From contig JAVBMR010000001.1 in the NCBI GenBank assembly GCA_031552235.1, forward strand, positions 1 to 64,000: a DNA stretch of 64,000 bases, in the 5' to 3' direction. Positions 62,244 through 64,000 of the stretch are shown piece after piece. The first letter of the stretch is position 1, and each line of letters begins with the position of its first letter. Source of the stretch: WRDF01 sp031552235. Lineage in GTDB: Bacteria; Bacteroidota; Bacteroidia; Bacteroidales; Rikenellaceae. The position numbers and the translations under genes were made by a program. The notes below the pieces were generated by a model. It searched no databases. It saw only the letters and a list, made by a program, of their open reading frames with translations, and was not told the DNA's origin.

Positions 62244-62780
62244 TTAAACCGACTTGACCGTGTGCAGCCCTTTCGTATGGAGCGCCCATTTGCCGTGGGC
62301 ACGCAACACTTGCTCTATGACGTCCCTCACGCACCCTTCGCCGCCTTTGAACTGCGAAACGTAGCGCGATGCTTCGAGTATCTCGCTCACAGCGTCGTTC
62401 GGGCACACGGGCATCCCAACATGCTTCATCGCGTCGAGGTCGGGGATGTCGTCGCCCATGAACAGCACCTCGTCGGGGCTTAGCGAGAACTCCTCCATAA
62501 ACTGCTTCAGCACAGAGAGTTTGTCCGAAATATTGTGGTAGAAGTTGGTGACGCCCAGCATCTGGAAGCGCAGTTCGAGGCTGGCACCGCGCCCGCCGGT
62601 TATCACGGCGATGGGGTAGCCGCTGTGTACGGCATAAGTGACCGCGTACCCGTCCTTGGTGTTGTATTTCCTGATGAAATCGCCGCTTGCCACCGGGATT
62701 ATGCTCCCGTCGGTGAAGACGCCGTCGACGTCGAAAACGAATGCTTTTACTTTTGCGATGTCTTCTTTGAAGTTTCCCAT
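62244..62780 (-). CDS. kdsC: 3-deoxy-D-manno-octulosonate 8-phosphate phosphatase (KdsC-like HAD)
   Basis: A 178-residue capless HAD phosphatase of usual KdsC length. Motif I is FVFDVDGVFTDG, motif II AVITGG, and motif III/IV MGDDIPDLDAM. It has the KYNTKDGYAVTYA segment and the VCPNDAVSEI region typical of KdsC, which releases phosphate to yield Kdo for lipopolysaccharide. The ATG at 62780 (MGNFKED) lies inside the end of the DUF2520 gene, so the two genes overlap by 34 nt. The longer upstream frame is that gene's shadow. Confidence 0.92.
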   Translation of the reverse strand: MGNFKEDIAKVKAFVFDVDGVFTDGSIIPVASGDFIRKYNTKDGYAVTYAVHSGYPIAVITGGRGASLELRFQMLGVTNFYHNISDKLSVLKQFMEEFSLSPDEVLFMGDDIPDLDAMKHVGMPVCPNDAVSEILEASRYVSQFKGGEGCVRDVIEQVLRAHGKWALHTKGLHTVKSV

Positions 62781-63550
62781 ATACTTTTGCTGATGCTTAT
62801 ATATAAATTCTTGAGATCTGGTTTTTCGGCGAGCAATTCGCAGTGGAGCGATTTGGTCTGGAAATCGTTGCGGATGGCCGGGCCTGTCTGGGTGGCCAGG
62901 GGCGAGTCGGCGGCGAGCGCTTTCCCGGCGGTTTCCTTTATCAGCGGCTTGAGGATGTCGAAATCCATCCCGGCTTCTTTGGCCAGCAGTTCGCCGACGG
63001 CGTACATATGGTTTGTGAAGTTGCATGCGAAAACAGCCGCCACATGTACCACGGCCCGTTGTTTCGATGCCACCTCCGTCACATTGCCCGAGAGCAGTTC
63101 GGCGACAGCCGTCACGGCCGCCAACGCTTTGGGCGTTGCCCCCTCGACCATGATGGGGATTGTGCCGAAATCCACCGTGTGGCCTTTCGTGAACGTTTGC
63201 AGCGGGTAGAGGACAGCCCGGTTGCGGATGCTTGGCGACAGGGCGTTTAACGGCGTGCTGCCCGATGTGTGTGCGACCACCGCGTCGCCGAAATTCAAAG
63301 AACCCGACACGCCCGAAATGGCCTTGTCGCTCACGGCGATAATGTACAGGTCGGCCTGTTTAAGGTTGGCCGCCTTGTCTGTGAACTTGCACTGGCATTT
63401 CGACGTGATCCTCGTCCCTTCGTCCCTGTTGCGCGCGAATATCTGCACCGGCGGCCGGCCGGCCTTTGTCAGCGCCAACGCCAACGCCTCGGCAACGTTT
63501 CCGCTACCTATGATTACGATGTCTTCCATTTGTGTATCGTGTTTACTCAT
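62747..63550 (-). CDS. Rossmann-fold protein with DUF2520 domain
   Basis: A 267-residue protein. An NAD(P)-type Rossmann motif IVIIGSGNVAEALALAL sits near the start. A middle ADLYIIAVSDKAISGV and HTSGSTPLNAL follow, then the C-terminal helical DUF2520 with HVAAVFACNFTNHMYAVGE. It resembles pyrroline-5-carboxylate or ketopantoate reductase-type enzymes but has no assigned reaction. An ATG at 63529 (MEDIVII) is an alternative start with a shorter leader. It overlaps kdsC and may be cotranslated with it. Confidence 0.88.
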   Translation of the reverse strand: MSKHDTQMEDIVIIGSGNVAEALALALTKAGRPPVQIFARNRDEGTRITSKCQCKFTDKAANLKQADLYIIAVSDKAISGVSGSLNFGDAVVAHTSGSTPLNALSPSIRNRAVLYPLQTFTKGHTVDFGTIPIMVEGATPKALAAVTAVAELLSGNVTEVASKQRAVVHVAAVFACNFTNHMYAVGELLAKEAGMDFDILKPLIKETAGKALAADSPLATQTGPAIRNDFQTKSLHCELLAEKPDLKNLYISISKSIWETSKKTSQK

Positions 63551-63611
63551 GCGGCGGCACCGCCTGGCGGTACAGCCCCATAAGAGGGTCAGTAGTAGTC
63601 TTGTGCGATCT

Positions 63612-64000
63612 TTAGGCCGTCCCCGGTTTGCCGGCGGCCTTTTTTGAGGCCTCGTCCGTGGCCTTGTCCGTGTCGGTCATCAGTTCGATCAACGGCTTGT
63701 TAAGGGGCGAGTCGGCGTTGGTCATCCTGCACTCCTCCATGGTCCTCTCAACGATCTGCAATTCCTTGTTGATTGAGAAGTCGAGGGTCGAGTGGGGGGT
63801 GTTGTCCACACTCTGGATGATATCGGCCGCCGTTATCTTGTTGATGTCGCGCGCGGGGATATACCTGTTTATCTTGTCTTCGTGCTCCTTCTTCACGGCG
63901 ACTACCATGCCAACGTTTTCGAGATCGAACATCACGTCGCGGACTATTCTCAGCGGCATGTTCAGCTCGTTGGAGATGGTTTCCGAATCGGTCGGTTCGT
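63612..64000 (-). CDS. YihY-like membrane protein, C-terminal part (runs off the window)
   Basis: Only the C-terminal region is present. The frame stays open from the stop at 63612 through the right edge: residues before the internal ATG at 63959 read EPTDSETISNELN, continuing a helix. The visible part is a winged-helix-like domain (SNELNMPLRIVRDVMFDLEN, INRYIPARDINKITAADIIQ) that matches the tail of Bacteroidales YihY/BrkB-family proteins, whose membrane part would lie beyond the edge. It ends in a charged tail (KKAAGKPGTA). The family's role is unclear, and former links to RNase BN are considered mistaken. Confidence 0.7.
   Translation of the reverse strand, partial: EPTDSETISNELNMPLRIVRDVMFDLENVGMVVAVKKEHEDKINRYIPARDINKITAADIIQSVDNTPHSTLDFSINKELQIVERTMEECRMTNADSPLNKPLIELMTDTDKATDEASKKAAGKPGTA

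Noticed and set aside
62781..63026. N-terminal extension of the kdsC frame (82 residues)
   Set aside because: It is the alternative frame of the DUF2520 gene, rich in Arg and Pro, with no KdsC similarity.

Overview
The window reads as a chromosomal segment of a Bacteroidales bacterium. The signs are mid-50s GC by eye, Bacteroidota-type -7 boxes (TAnnTTTG) at suitable distances before many genes with little Shine-Dalgarno signal, a fused SecDF, a lipoprotein TamA homologue (TamL), a GH115 glycosidase and DUF4328/STM3941-type proteins. Rikenellaceae/Alistipes is my best guess for family, but that is inference. No phage, plasmid, CRISPR or rRNA was seen.

Layout. 0-9 kb: tRNA-Thr(GGU), a small membrane protein, a split chromate transporter pair translationally coupled to rsmE, an M3-family lipoprotein that has lost its zinc site, cysK, a lipoprotein thioredoxin, a YjbR-like protein and a GNAT. 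9-21 kb: a membrane-anchored LuxR-type regulator facing an AraC regulator, a DUF4435-like protein divergent from a SUI1/eIF1-like gene, a large protein with a HExxH site and a predicted outer-membrane barrel, a class A PBP, a secreted protein of unknown function followed by a decayed copy of the PBP 3' end, and a voltage-gated cation channel. 22-35 kb: dnaK, a small HTH protein, a glycosyltransferase, secDF, lysS, tpiA, a lipoprotein, an MsbA-like ABC exporter and trpS. 35-49 kb: a ClC channel framed by inverted repeats, a MATE exporter coupled to a cytidylate-kinase-like protein, tamL, a nitroreductase, an alpha/beta hydrolase, two AT-richer membrane-protein genes and xseA-xseB-methyltransferase. 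49-64 kb: prfA, a YciI-like protein, a CHAP amidase, pyrF, GH115, xerD, a GT4 glycosyltransferase, prmA, nadB, kdsC, a DUF2520 protein and the 3' end of a YihY-like gene.

Most genes are ordinary housekeeping or envelope functions in short operons or single units. The striking feature is the space between them. At least five kinds of dispersed repeat recur, often nested and with flanking direct repeats: R1 (about 180-370 bp, ends like GCTTATCCGCAATAATACC), R2 (about 230 bp with a CATTCCGCGGCT hairpin), R3 (ends like GAATTATCCCTTTTA), R4 (about 55-65 bp between two TATATTTG boxes, apparently carrying a promoter) and R5 (GTTACTTTTT hairpins). A 192-bp MITE-like insertion with terminal inverted repeats and an 8-bp target duplication sits inside an R2 copy, which itself sits inside an R1 frame. 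The R4 repeats, placed at the promoters of two genes and inside a hairpin in a third place, are the best candidate for an undescribed mobile regulatory system.
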